From: Nonomuraea jiangxiensis
GTDB taxonomy: Bacteria > Actinomycetota > Actinomycetes > Streptosporangiales > Streptosporangiaceae
NCBI RefSeq assembly: GCF_900099965.1
Contig: NZ_FNDJ01000044.1
Span: forward strand, 1 to 64,000
Direction of reading: 5' to 3'
DNA length: 64,000 nucleotides
Numbering within the stretch: position 1 is the stretch's first letter; the number at the start of each line of letters is the position of its first letter. Of the stretch, positions 7,787-17,991 are shown one piece after another. Below the pieces are notes generated by a model that worked only from the letters and a program-made list of their open reading frames with translations, was not told the DNA's origin and did not search any database. Position numbers and translations under genes: made by a program.

Positions 7787-9231
7787 ACCCCCGTCGTTGG
7801 TGGGTGCTCGTTGTCCTGTGCCTCTCGTTGCTGGTGCTGACCGTGGACGGCACCGTGCTCAATCTGGCGATCCCCTCCCTGATCGAGGAGCTGGGCGCCA
7901 CCCCCTCCGACATCCAGTGGATCCTCGACGCCTACGTGCTCGTCTTCGCCGGGCTGCTGCTCACCGCAGGCAGCCTGTCCGACCGGTACGGCCGCAGAAG
8001 GTTCCTGGTCATCGGCCTGGTGCTGTTCGGCGGCGCGTCGCTGCTGGCGGTGCTGGCGACCGAGCCCTGGCAGGTGATCGGCGCCCGGGCCCTGATGGGC
8101 GTCGGCGGATCCGTCCTGATGCCCTCGACGCTGTCGATCCTCATGACCGTCTTCGACGAGGAGGAGCGGCGCAAGGCCATGGCCATCTGGGGCAGCGTCG
8201 CGATGCTCGGCGTGGTCGTGGGCCCGACCCTCGGCGGCTTCCTGCTGGAGCACTACTGGTGGGGCTCGGTCTTCCTGCTCAACATCCCGATCGCGGTGCT
8301 GGCCGTCATCGCCGCGTACGCGCTGATGCCCGAGACGCGCGGCGGCGGCCGGAAGATCGACCCGGTCGGCGTGGTGCTGTCGATCATCGGCCTGACCTCT
8401 GCCGTGTACGTCATCATCGAGCGCGAATGGAACCCCTTCATCATCGCGCTGGCCGTGGTCGCCCTGGCCGCGTTCGTGATCTGGGAGCGGCGCTCCGACC
8501 ATCCGATGCTGCCGCTGCAGCTGTTCGCGAACCGCAACTTCAGCGGCGCCTCGTTCTCCATCCTGCTGATGTCGTTCGGGGCCGGCGCGGTGATGCTGAT
8601 GCTCACCCAGTACCTGCAGTTCGTGCTGGGCTACGGCGAACTGCAGGCCGGGGTGGCGATCCTGCCGCAGGCGGCGGCCGCGGTGGTGTTCAACGGGATC
8701 GGTGCCGGGCTGGGGAAGAAGGTGAGCAACCGGGTGCTGGTCGGCGGGGGGCTGCTCGTCATGGCCGGCGGTTTCGTGGTGATGGCGACCACGACCGGAT
8801 ACCTGCCGCTGATGTTCGCCCTGGTGCTGATGGGCGCGGGGGGCGGGCTGGCCGGCCCGTCCGCGTACGCCTCCCTCATGGGGGCGATCCCGATGGAGCA
8901 CGCCGGCGTCGGCTCGGCCCTCAACGACACCGTCCAGCAGGTCGGGCTCGCCCTGAGCATCGCCGTACTGGGCAGCGTGCTGGCCGGGGTGTTCACCTCC
9001 TCAATGCCCGCCGACGCGCCCGCGGGGGCCCAGGAGTCCATCGGCACGGCGTTCGCGCTGGGCATCGTCGAGCCCGCCAAGGCGGCGTTCACCACCGCGG
9101 TGCACGTCGGGTCCTGGGTCGGCGCCGGGTTCAGCGTGGCCGCCGCGCTGCTGGCGCTCGCGGTGCTGCGCCCGGTGCCGGCCGTCGCCGTGCCCGAGCC
9201 CGAGGGCAGCCCGGAGAACACCTCTGTCTAG
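7765..9231 (+). CDS. DHA2-type MFS drug exporter (14 TMS)
   Basis: A 488-residue membrane protein with about 14 hydrophobic helices. Early motifs are LTVDGTVLNLAIPSL in helix 1 and the MFS loop motif GSLSDRYGRRR between helices 2 and 3. Motif C-like GPTLGGFLLEHYWWGSVFLL follows, typical of EmrB/QacA proton-coupled multidrug transporters. The GTG at 7765 is chosen because it lies 6 nt after TACAGT and gives the usual short cytoplasmic N-terminus. An in-frame GTG at 7738 would extend it by nine residues through the operator. Expression should be controlled by the divergent TetR protein. The substrate cannot be deduced. Its stop codon overlaps that of the convergent AOX-like gene (CTAG). Confidence 0.9.
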   Translation: MNSNTVRDPRRWWVLVVLCLSLLVLTVDGTVLNLAIPSLIEELGATPSDIQWILDAYVLVFAGLLLTAGSLSDRYGRRRFLVIGLVLFGGASLLAVLATEPWQVIGARALMGVGGSVLMPSTLSILMTVFDEEERRKAMAIWGSVAMLGVVVGPTLGGFLLEHYWWGSVFLLNIPIAVLAVIAAYALMPETRGGGRKIDPVGVVLSIIGLTSAVYVIIEREWNPFIIALAVVALAAFVIWERRSDHPMLPLQLFANRNFSGASFSILLMSFGAGAVMLMLTQYLQFVLGYGELQAGVAILPQAAAAVVFNGIGAGLGKKVSNRVLVGGGLLVMAGGFVVMATTTGYLPLMFALVLMGAGGGLAGPSAYASLMGAIPMEHAGVGSALNDTVQQVGLALSIAVLGSVLAGVFTSSMPADAPAGAQESIGTAFALGIVEPAKAAFTTAVHVGSWVGAGFSVAAALLALAVLRPVPAVAVPEPEGSPENTSV

Positions 9232-9926
9232 CGGACACGGGGCTCCCGCATGCGCTCCAGGCTGTCGAGCTTGTGGGTGCGCTCGTCGTGGCCGATCTGC
9301 CGGAGCAGGTCGGCCACCGAGCGGTGGCGGCCGTACTCGGCCGCGTACGTGCCGGGGTCGGGCACGAAGTCCAGGTCCGGGTTCTCGGCCACGAAGGTCA
9401 TGTACTCGTGCTCCGCGTGGTCCTCGAACTCGGCGTTGAGCCGGTAACTCCAGTCCGGCCTGACCAGGAACAGCACCCACGACACGTGGTAGTAGAAGAA
9501 CGCGATCAACCACGGCGCGACCTTGTGCGTCAGCCACGACTGCCTCTGCCCCGCGCGCTGCACCAGATCCTGCATGATCAGCAGATGCCACTGCTCGTTG
9601 TCCTGGTCGGCGCGGGCCTCCACGATCCGCTCGAACACCCTCCTGGCCAGCGCGGAGCGGCCCGCGTGCCGGTGCACGGCCCAATAGCCCATCCGCTCCC
9701 ACGCCTGGTACGGCACCCGGGCGATGATCTCCAGCATGGCGAACTTCGTGTACGAGCCCGGCTTGCCGTACAAGAGGTCCACGGGTTTGAACATCATCCT
9801 GGCGAGCAGGCTGTAGTCCATGCGCGGGGTGTCCATCGTCTCCTGCTGGGCCCGGCGGAGCCCGTCGCGGTCCAGCTTGGGCGGCCCGGGCGGGGCCTCG
9901 GGGCGGCGGTCGACGGTGACGGTCAT
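9228..9926 (-). CDS. alternative oxidase (AOX)-like di-iron protein
   Basis: 232 residues. Two ExxH motifs in the right order (E111QWH114 in ADQDNEQWHLLIMQDL; E215RTH218 in GHDERTHKLD), an early conserved Glu in MLEIIARVPY (E66) and an FEDHAEHEYMTF block (about 167-178) reproduce the ligand pattern of alternative oxidases (LET / NERMHL / LEEEA / RADEAHH). Hydrophobic stretches at about 62-80 and 136-155 fit the interfacial-membrane helices of that family. AOX enzymes oxidise quinol and reduce oxygen to water without pumping protons. They are common in mitochondria and some proteobacteria and unusual in actinomycetes. The start has AAGGAG about 8 nt upstream. The neighbours (exporter, aminotransferase) give no functional clue. 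An AOX-fold enzyme with another substrate remains possible. Confidence 0.7.
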   Translation of the reverse strand: MTVTVDRRPEAPPGPPKLDRDGLRRAQQETMDTPRMDYSLLARMMFKPVDLLYGKPGSYTKFAMLEIIARVPYQAWERMGYWAVHRHAGRSALARRVFERIVEARADQDNEQWHLLIMQDLVQRAGQRQSWLTHKVAPWLIAFFYYHVSWVLFLVRPDWSYRLNAEFEDHAEHEYMTFVAENPDLDFVPDPGTYAAEYGRHRSVADLLRQIGHDERTHKLDSLERMREPRVR

Positions 9927-10064
9927 CTCGATCTCTCCTTCGTCTGCGATGCACCGATCGTCGTCGACGGGGCCGGTCCGGGGCGTCGGCCTCCGGGCGG
10001 CATCTGAGGTGCTTCCGCGGAGGTAGCGGCGCGCCGATCCCTACGCCTCCGGGCGCACGGGAGA

Positions 10065-10177
10065 ACCCCTAGGGGTGCCACGTCGCCGGGGTGGCGGGTA
10101 GTTTGCAGGGTGTAAGGGATTCTGCCGCCACGGCATCAATCTGAAGGTAGGACGACCAAGTCGGGAAACGGGATACT
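10065..10177 (+). promoter_or_regulatory. upstream region of aminotransferase operon
   Basis: The 258-bp gap between the divergent AOX-like and aminotransferase genes contains a perfect 12-bp palindrome ACCCCTAGGGGT (10065-10076), a possible operator. GATACT (10172-10177) stands 7 nt before the ATG at 10185, the spacing expected of a -10 element for a leaderless transcript. No clear -35 box is seen. Confidence 0.5.
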
Positions 10178-10184
10178 CAGTAAC

Positions 10185-11461
10185 ATGTCGGAGCTACTCG
10201 CGCGCCACAGGGCAGTCATCCCCAACTGGGTGAGCCTCAACTACAACGAGCCCATCGAGATCGTCAGCGGTAAGGGCAACCGCGTCATCGACGCCGACGG
10301 CAAGAGCTATCTGGACTTCTTCGCCGGCATCCTGACCAACATGATCGGCTATGACGTGCCCGAAGTGCGCGAGGCCGTCGAGCGCCAGCTCGCCACCGGA
10401 GTGGTGCACACCAGCACCGCCTACCTGCTGCGCGGCCAGGTCGAGCTGGCCGAGAAGATCGTCCGGCTCTCCGGCATCCCGGACGCCAAGGTCTTCTTCA
10501 CCAACTCCGGGACCGAGGCCAACGAGACCGCGCTGCTCCTGGCGACGTACGCGCGCAAGAGCGACCAGGTGCTCGCCATGCGGCAGAGCTACCACGGGCG
10601 CAGCTTCGGCGCGATCAGCGTCACCGCCAACCGGTCGTGGAAGAACAGCTCGCTCTCCCCGCTCAACGTGCACTTCCTGCACGGCACCGACCGGCACCTG
10701 AGCCTGTTCCAGGGCATGACGGACGCCGACTACATCAAGGCGTGCGTGGAGGACCTGCGCCACGTGCTGGCCACCTCGGTCTCCAACGACGTGGCCGCGC
10801 TGATCGCCGAGCCGATCCAGGGCGTGGGCGGCTTCACGATGGCGCCCGACGGGCTGTTCGCCAGGTACCAGGAGGTGCTGGCGGAGCAGGGCATCCTGTT
10901 CATCTCGGACGAGGTGCAGACCGGCTGGGGACGCACCGGCACCGCGTTCTTCGGCATCCAGAACCACGGCGTGACCCCCGACATGATCACGTTCGCGAAG
11001 GGGCTGGGCAACGGGTTCGCCGTCGGCGGCGTCGTGGCGCGCGGCGACCTGATGGACGCCCCGCACGCCGTGGGCCTGTCCACGTTCGGCGGCAACCCCA
11101 TCTCCATGGCCGCCGCCAACGCGACCCTGGACTACGTGCTCGACCACAACCTGCAGGGCAACGCCGCCCGTACCGGGAAGATCATCATCGACGGGCTCAA
11201 GGCGGCGGCGGCCCGGCTGCCGGTCGTCAAGGAGGTGCGCGGCAAGGGGCTCATGTTCGCCGTCGAGCTGCGGAGCCCGGCCCAGGCCGCCCGCTTCATG
11301 GAGGAGACGAAGAAGGCGGGCCTGCTGGCGGGCAAGGGCGGCCTGGGCGGGAACGCCATCCGCATGGCCCCGCCGCTCACCCTCACGGTCGAGGAGGCCA
11401 CGGAGGGCCTGGACATCATCGTCAACGTCCTGGAAATCATCAACGCGGAGGCGGCGGGACA

Positions 11462-11465
<4 letters not shown>
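10185..11465 (+). CDS. class III aminotransferase (omega-amino acid type)
   Basis: A 426-residue fold-type I PLP enzyme. Seen: the substrate/PLP-phosphate motif NSGTEANETA (about 107-116), the aspartate of ISDEVQTGWGRTG (about 240-252), and the Schiff-base lysine in TFAKGLGNG (about 268-276). Family members transfer the terminal amino group of GABA, beta-alanine, ornithine or similar amines. The next gene overlaps by 4 bp (GTGA) and encodes a CoA-acylating semialdehyde dehydrogenase. The pair therefore most plausibly converts an omega-amino acid such as beta-alanine or 3-aminoisobutyrate to an acyl-CoA. That substrate is inference; pyrimidine-degradation genes are absent. The start is supported by GATACT 7 nt upstream. 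Confidence 0.85.
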
Positions 11466-12967
<1,502 letters not shown>

Positions 12968-12999
12968 GCCCCGCCCGAGTCACCGGTAAGCTCTTGATC

Positions 13000-14097
13000 G
13001 TGAAAGCTCGTCGTGCCCATGCCACCGTCGTGGCCATCTCCACGCTGGTCGCCACCATGGGCGCGGCGAGCCCCACACCGACGCCGACCCCCTCGCCGAG
13101 CGCCACACAGAGTGACGGCACGCTGCGCATCCTCACCTACCGCGGCTACGCCGAATACGGCGGCATCAGCTCGCGGGTCAACTGGGTGGGCTCGTTCGAG
13201 AAGGAGACCGGCTGCCGGATCGCCAAGCTCGACACCGTGGAGACCGCGGCGGACATGGCTGAGCTGGCCAAGCAGCCCTACGACGTGATCTCGGCCGGGC
13301 CCGTCCTGGCCGCCGAGCTGATCGCGGCCAAGCAGGTCCAGCCGCTCGACCCGGCCAAGATCGCCGGCTACGACGACATCGACGAGCGCTTCCGCGACAT
13401 GTCCAAGGTGTCGGGCCGGGTCTACGGCGTGCCCTACCTGTGGGCGTCCCACGAGTTCCTCTACGACTCGACCAGGGTCAAGGGCAGCCTGCGGCAGGCG
13501 TTCGAGACCGATCGGGCCGCACTCGAGGACAGCCCGCTGACGATCGCCGACGCCGCCATGGCCGCCGGATCCCTCGACGACCCCTTCGAGCTCACCGAGA
13601 GCCGGCTCGACGACACGATCGCGCTGCTGAAGGCGCACAAGCACCGCTCCTACTGGCGGAGCCCGATCGACCTGGTCAAGGGCTTCGCCACCGGCGCGCT
13701 CGACTACGCGCAGGCCACTCCTTACTACCGCCTCCTGCTGAAGGAGGCGGGCCTGCCGGTGAAGGCCGTGCGGACGGCCGAGACCACCGGATGGGTGGAC
13801 TCCTGGATGCTCGGGGCCCACCTCCCCGACACCACCTGCGCCTACCGCTGGCTCGACTGGGTCACCGCGCCCGACGCGCAGCGCGACGCCGCCGCGTGGG
13901 TCGGTATGGCCCCGGCCAACGGCAAGGCGTGCAAGGGCCGGGCCAGAGTGATGTGCGAGACCTACGGGGTCGGCGACGACAAGCGGCTCGACCGGATCGC
14001 CTTCGCCGTCAGGCCACCCGGGGATTGCCGGGCGGAAGACGGGGAATGCACTGATTATGCCGCCTGGGCCGAACGGTGGAGCACGCTCGCCCAGTGA
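13000..14097 (+). CDS. secreted polyamine-type solute-binding protein (PotD-like)
   Basis: 365 residues. A Sec signal peptide (MKARRAHATVVAISTLVATM, then GAAS) is followed by a Thr/Pro-rich linker (PTPTPTPSPS) and a periplasmic-binding-protein fold starting LRILTYRGYAEYGG, as in spermidine/putrescine binding proteins PotD/PotF. Conserved-looking elements are YDVISAGPVLAAELIAAKQV, SGRVYGVPYLWASHEFLYD and TAPDAQRDAAAWVGMAPANG. There is no lipobox cysteine, so it is predicted to be released or wall-associated. No permease or ATPase genes are adjacent, so it is an orphan binding protein. TAAGCT (12987-12992) lies 7 nt before the GTG at 13000, so it can be transcribed alone, separate from the preceding pair 32 bp upstream. 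Confidence 0.75.
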   Translation: MKARRAHATVVAISTLVATMGAASPTPTPTPSPSATQSDGTLRILTYRGYAEYGGISSRVNWVGSFEKETGCRIAKLDTVETAADMAELAKQPYDVISAGPVLAAELIAAKQVQPLDPAKIAGYDDIDERFRDMSKVSGRVYGVPYLWASHEFLYDSTRVKGSLRQAFETDRAALEDSPLTIADAAMAAGSLDDPFELTESRLDDTIALLKAHKHRSYWRSPIDLVKGFATGALDYAQATPYYRLLLKEAGLPVKAVRTAETTGWVDSWMLGAHLPDTTCAYRWLDWVTAPDAQRDAAAWVGMAPANGKACKGRARVMCETYGVGDDKRLDRIAFAVRPPGDCRAEDGECTDYAAWAERWSTLAQ

Positions 14098-14165
14098 GTG
14101 GGCGCCGCAGTCCCAGACCTGACCGTGCCGCGGTCGCGCCCATCCCCCGCTGAGCGCGACCCGCA

Positions 14166-14203
14166 GAGACGCCCCGGGCCTTCCCCCCGTCCCGGGGCGT
14201 CTC
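14166..14203 (+). terminator. strong hairpin terminator
   Basis: A perfect 13-bp stem (GAGACGCCCCGGG at 14166-14178 with its complement at 14191-14203) and 12-nt loop follow the binding-protein gene by 68 nt. It lies between that gene and the convergent small gene at 14230, so it may serve both strands. Confidence 0.85.
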
Positions 14204-14229
14204 GCTTGCCGCCGGGCGGGGGTGGGTCT

Positions 14230-14463
14230 CTAGCGGGTCGGGAAGGCCACCACCGTGGCCAGCGGGGCGGGTTGGAGTGCCTCGGCGCAGTCGCCGCAGG
14301 CGAGGACCGGCGAGTCGTCGGGCAGCCGCCCGACGCGCACGCGCGGTCGTGGCCATCTCTTCTGGCAGACGACACAGGCGTCGCCGTCGAGCTGGGCCCA
14401 GGTCAGGCCCTCAGGGTCGAACGTCAACATGCTCCGCGCCGATCTGGTCGGACCCCAGTTCAT
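14230..14463 (-). CDS. small putative zinc-ribbon protein
   Basis: 77 residues from the ATG at 14463 (GGGAG 5 nt upstream); an ATG at 14481 would add six. Two CxxC pairs (CVVC near the middle and CGDC near the C-terminus) suggest a single structural zinc site. The protein is otherwise basic (KRWPRPRVRVGRLP). Similar small CxxC proteins are frequent hypothetical proteins in actinomycetes, with no known role. A TATAAC element in the region 14500-14510 (minus strand) could be its -10. Confidence 0.6.
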   Translation of the reverse strand: MNWGPTRSARSMLTFDPEGLTWAQLDGDACVVCQKRWPRPRVRVGRLPDDSPVLACGDCAEALQPAPLATVVAFPTR

Positions 14464-14593
14464 CACGCTCCCAGCAGCCATCGCCCATCCGTACGTCGGA
14501 ACCGTTATAACCCTGACTGAGGCTGTGATCCGCTAGCTCAACGTCAAGTCAGAGTGAATTCTCTTCCCTGGTGACGGTAGTTACACCAACAAA

Positions 14594-14626
14594 ATCGGGC
14601 ATCCAGCCGCAAGCCGGATGCCCGAT
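14594..14626 (-). terminator. gabT terminator hairpin
   Basis: An 11-bp perfect stem (ATCGGGCATCC at 14594-14604, complementary arm at 14616-14626) with an 11-nt loop lies 15 nt past the gabT stop codon, followed on the minus strand by TTTTGTTGG. Confidence 0.8.
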
Positions 14627-14641
14627 CTAGTGGGGTTTGTG

Positions 14642-15970
14642 TTAGAGGGCGGCGATCGCCTTCTCCAGGATGCCGAGACCCTCCTCCAGCAGGTGCTCGG
14701 GGATGACCAGGGGCGGCAGGAAACGCAGCACGTTGCCGTACGTGCCCGCTGTCAGCACCAGCAGCCCCTCCGCGTGGCAGCGCCTGACGATCTCCTGGAG
14801 GGCGGCCGGGTTCGGCTCCTTGGTGCCCGGCTCGACCAGCTCGATCGCGATCATCGCGCCCCGGCCGCGCACGTCGCCGATCACGCCGAAGCGCTCCTGC
14901 AGCGCCCTGAGGCGGGGGAGCATGATGTCGCCGATGCGCCGGGCCCTGGCGACCAGATCCTCCTCCTCGATGGTCTCCAGCACGCCGAGCGCCGCCTCGC
15001 AGGCCAGCGGGTTGCCGCCGAACGTGCCGCCGAGGCCGCCGACGTGCACCTCGTCCATGAGTTCGGCGCGCCCGGTCACGGCGGCCAGCGGCAGGCCGCC
15101 GGCGATGCCCTTGGCGGTGGTGATGATGTCCGGCACCACACCCTCGTCCTCGCACGCGAACAACGTGCCGGTACGCGCGAAGCCGGTCTGCACCTCGTCG
15201 GCCACGAACACGATCCCGTTGGCCCGGCAGAACTCGGCGATCCGCGGCAGGAACCCCCTGGCCGGCACGATGAACCCGCCCTCGCCCGCGATCGGCTCGA
15301 GCACCACGGCGGCCACGTTCTCGGCCCCGAGCTGCTTGGAGATCATGTCGATGGCCTGCGCGGCTGCCTCCTCCGCGCAGTTGTCCGGCCCGCCCGGCCA
15401 CCGGAACGGGTAGGCCAGCGGCGCCCGGTACACCTCCGGCGCGAACGGGCCGAACCTGTGCTTGTACGGCATGTTCTTGGCCGTCAGCGTCATCGTGAGC
15501 AGTGTGCGGCCGTGGTAGCCGTGCTCGAACACCACGACGGCCTGCCGGCCGGTGGCGTGCCGGGCGATCTTGACCGCGTTCTCGACGGCCTCGGCGCCCG
15601 AGTTCACCAGGAACGTACGCTTCTCGTGGTCGCCCGGGGTCAGCTCGTTGAGCTTCTCGCACACCCGGACGTAGGACTCGTACGGGGTGATCATAAAACA
15701 GGTGTGGGTGAAGTCGGCGACCTGCTTCTGGACGCGTTCGACGACCTTGGGGGCGGCGTTGCCCACGTTCGTGACGGCGATGCCGGAGCCGAAGTCGATG
15801 AGGGAGTTCCCGTCGGCGTCCTGCACCACGCCGCCGCCCGCGCGGGTGACGAAGACCGGCAGGGTGACGCCGATGCCGGGCGGGACGGCGGCCTGCTTGC
15901 GGGCCAGCAGCTCCTGCGACTTGGGGCCTGGGATCGCGGTCACGACGCGCCGCTCCTGGGGAATGCTCAT
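14642..15970 (-). CDS. gabT: 4-aminobutyrate aminotransferase
   Basis: 442 residues. A class III PLP aminotransferase converting GABA and 2-oxoglutarate to succinate semialdehyde and glutamate. Seen: NSGAEAVENAVKIAR, the aromatic YHGRT motif, EPIAGEGGF, DEVQTGFARTG and the PLP lysine in TTAKGIAGGLP. Length and motif spacing are typical of actinobacterial GabT. TAGCGT lies 7 nt before the ATG (minus strand, 15978-15983), indicating a leaderless mRNA. The divergent PucR gene 77 bp away is the obvious regulator, since PucR-type activators next to gabT commonly respond to GABA or its semialdehyde. No gabD is adjacent; the aldehyde dehydrogenase at 18911 could fill that step. Confidence 0.93.
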   Translation of the reverse strand: MSIPQERRVVTAIPGPKSQELLARKQAAVPPGIGVTLPVFVTRAGGGVVQDADGNSLIDFGSGIAVTNVGNAAPKVVERVQKQVADFTHTCFMITPYESYVRVCEKLNELTPGDHEKRTFLVNSGAEAVENAVKIARHATGRQAVVVFEHGYHGRTLLTMTLTAKNMPYKHRFGPFAPEVYRAPLAYPFRWPGGPDNCAEEAAAQAIDMISKQLGAENVAAVVLEPIAGEGGFIVPARGFLPRIAEFCRANGIVFVADEVQTGFARTGTLFACEDEGVVPDIITTAKGIAGGLPLAAVTGRAELMDEVHVGGLGGTFGGNPLACEAALGVLETIEEEDLVARARRIGDIMLPRLRALQERFGVIGDVRGRGAMIAIELVEPGTKEPNPAALQEIVRRCHAEGLLVLTAGTYGNVLRFLPPLVIPEHLLEEGLGILEKAIAAL

Positions 15971-16047
15971 GGCTCCGACGCTACGGCGGGCTCCGAACTG
16001 CGCCGATACGTCGATATGTCACACTGGGTAGGGTCGCCTTCGCCAGA

Positions 16048-17967
16048 ATGGACAAAAATCGCATGCCGCCTTCGCTGCAGACCGTAGCGCGCCGCATGGG
16101 CCTGCGGCCGCTGGCCGGGACGTCGGCTGGGACGTCGGACGGGACGTCGGCCGGGACGTCGGCCGGGACGTCGGGCGGGACGTCGGGCGGGACGTCGGGC
16201 GGGACGTCGGTTGGGCTGTCCGCTCGGGCTTCGGCGGGGGCATCGGGCGGGGGTGCGCTGGACGCCGTGGTGCGGTGGGTGGCGGTCAGTGAGCTGGCGG
16301 ATCCGACGCCGTTCCTGGAGGGTGACGAGCTGCTGCTGACCACCGGCATGCGGATGGAAGGCGACTTGTCACAATATGTCGCCCGCCTGGTGGCGCGCGG
16401 CGTGGCCGGGCTCGGCTTCGGCGTCGGCGTCTCGCACGAGGAGGTGCCCGCCGCGCTGATCGCCGCCGCCGACGCGGCCGGGCTGCCGCTGCTGGAGGTG
16501 CCGCGGGAGACGCCGTTCATCGCCATCGGCAAGACGGTGAGCGAACTGCTGGCCGCCGAGCAGTACGAGGAGATCAGCCGGGCCTTCGCCGCCCAGGGCC
16601 GCCTGACGCGGGCGGCGCTGCGGCCGGAGGGCATGCACGCGGTCATCGACCGGCTGGCCAAGGAGGTCGGCGGCTGGGCGGCGCTGCTGGACGAGACCGG
16701 CGCGCCCCGCCACGCGACCCGCGACGCGAGGACGGAGGCGGTGACAGCCGAACTCACCCGCCTGCGCACCAGCCGCCACCCCGACACCCCGGGCAAGGGT
16801 CCCTCGCACACGGGCCGCCAACCCGACGCCCCTGGCAAGGGTCTCTCCCACACCGGTCATCACCCCGACGTCCCGGACGACGTGCGGGACGGGCGTCTTC
16901 CCGAGTCCGTGGGCGGCGAGCGGTTCCCGGACGTCGGAGAGCCTCGGTGGGACGACGGTCGCGGGGTCCTTGACGGGCGGTTGCCCGCGAGTCTGGCGCT
17001 GTCGGGGCCCGGTGAGCACATCGTCGTGCAGCCGTTGGGCGGCGGGGTGCGGCCGCGCGGCTTCTTCGCCGTCGGGGCCAGGCACGCCTTCTCGCCCGTC
17101 ACCCACACCGTGATCAACGCCGCCGGTTCGCTGCTCACGCTGGCCGTGGAGCAGGGCGGCGCCCAGCGGGCAGCGGAGCTGCGCGTTCACGCCGCCGTGC
17201 TGGAGCTGCTGCTGGCCGGGGCGGAGGAGCAGGCGCGCGCCGTGCTGGAGCCGCTCGGGGACAGGTTGCCCGAAGAGCCGTTCGTGGTGCTCGCGGTCCC
17301 GGCCGAGGCAGCCGAGGCCCTCGCGGCGCACGCGTTCACAGCACCGCTCGGTCCCGGGCTGTCGGCCAGGCCCGGGCTGTCGGCCGGGCACGGGTCGTCG
17401 GTGGGTCCCGGGGCTTCGGTCGGCTCCGGGGGTTCGGTCGGCTCCGGGCTCCCCGTCGGCACGGGGCCGAGGGCCGTGGCGCTGGTGGCGGAGCGGGGGG
17501 CGGAGAGGGTCGCGCGGGTCGTAGAGGGGCCGGTGGGGATCAGTCTGCCGTCGGGCTGGGCCGGGCTGCGGGCGGCGATCGACCAGGCGGGGCGGGCGCT
17601 GGAGGCGGCCGGGCGGGCCCACCCCCCGGGCGCCACGTCAGGCGGTGCCGCCGGGGTGGTGCGGTTCGGGGAGCTGGCCGGTCAAGGGCTGCTCGGGCTG
17701 CTGGACCCGGACGCCGCCCGGGCGTTCTCGGCCGCGCTGCTGGCCCCGCTCACCCGCTACGGCTCCCGCGCCGACCTGGTCGAGTCGCTCCACGCGTACC
17801 TGGAGAGCAACGGGCACTGGGACGCGGCGGCGCAGCGGCTCGGTGTGCACCGGCACACCCTGCGCTACCGCATGCGACGCGTCGCCGAGCTGCTGCGCCG
17901 CGACCTGGACGATCCGGGGGTGCGCGCCGAGCTGTGGCTGGCGCTGGAGGCCGCCCGCCGCCGCTAG
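16048..17967 (+). CDS. PucR family regulator with expanded Gly-Thr-Ser repeat
   Basis: 639 residues. The N-terminal PucR domain begins PPSLQTVARRMGLRPLAG and is then interrupted by eight GTS tetrapeptide repeats (about residues 22-56) before resuming at ALDAVVRWVAVSELADP. A second low-complexity insert (about 246-290, His/Pro/Gly-rich) and a third Gly/Ser-rich one (about 433-472) lie between the CdaR-like parts. The C-terminal HTH (about 570-635) contains LVESLHAYLESNGHWDAAAQ, then RLGVHRHTLRYRMRRV. It is much longer than ordinary PucR regulators (about 500-540 aa) because of these inserts. Divergent to gabT, so probably its activator. A TAGGGT at 16029-16034 may be the -10; the start codon has no good ribosome binding site, so ATG 16063 is an alternative. 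Confidence 0.85.
   Translation: MDKNRMPPSLQTVARRMGLRPLAGTSAGTSDGTSAGTSAGTSGGTSGGTSGGTSVGLSARASAGASGGGALDAVVRWVAVSELADPTPFLEGDELLLTTGMRMEGDLSQYVARLVARGVAGLGFGVGVSHEEVPAALIAAADAAGLPLLEVPRETPFIAIGKTVSELLAAEQYEEISRAFAAQGRLTRAALRPEGMHAVIDRLAKEVGGWAALLDETGAPRHATRDARTEAVTAELTRLRTSRHPDTPGKGPSHTGRQPDAPGKGLSHTGHHPDVPDDVRDGRLPESVGGERFPDVGEPRWDDGRGVLDGRLPASLALSGPGEHIVVQPLGGGVRPRGFFAVGARHAFSPVTHTVINAAGSLLTLAVEQGGAQRAAELRVHAAVLELLLAGAEEQARAVLEPLGDRLPEEPFVVLAVPAEAAEALAAHAFTAPLGPGLSARPGLSAGHGSSVGPGASVGSGGSVGSGLPVGTGPRAVALVAERGAERVARVVEGPVGISLPSGWAGLRAAIDQAGRALEAAGRAHPPGATSGGAAGVVRFGELAGQGLLGLLDPDAARAFSAALLAPLTRYGSRADLVESLHAYLESNGHWDAAAQRLGVHRHTLRYRMRRVAELLRRDLDDPGVRAELWLALEAARRR
16117..16212 (+). repeat. in-frame 12-bp minisatellite in PucR gene
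   Basis: Eight consecutive copies of a 12-bp unit (GGGACGTCGG plus two variable bases), each encoding Gly-Thr-Ser plus Ala, Asp, Gly or Val. The unit length is a multiple of three, so copy-number change would lengthen or shorten the protein without a frameshift. The repeat sits inside the PucR sensory domain in a loop position. Confidence 0.9.
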
Positions 17968-17991
17968 CCGTGCGCGTGTGGCGGGCCGGGC

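Noticed and set aside
16117..16212. Regular repeat that could be taken for a CRISPR array
   Set aside because: Units are 12 bp, directly adjacent with no spacers, and lie in frame inside a PucR gene. It is a coding minisatellite. No CRISPR array or cas gene was found in the window.
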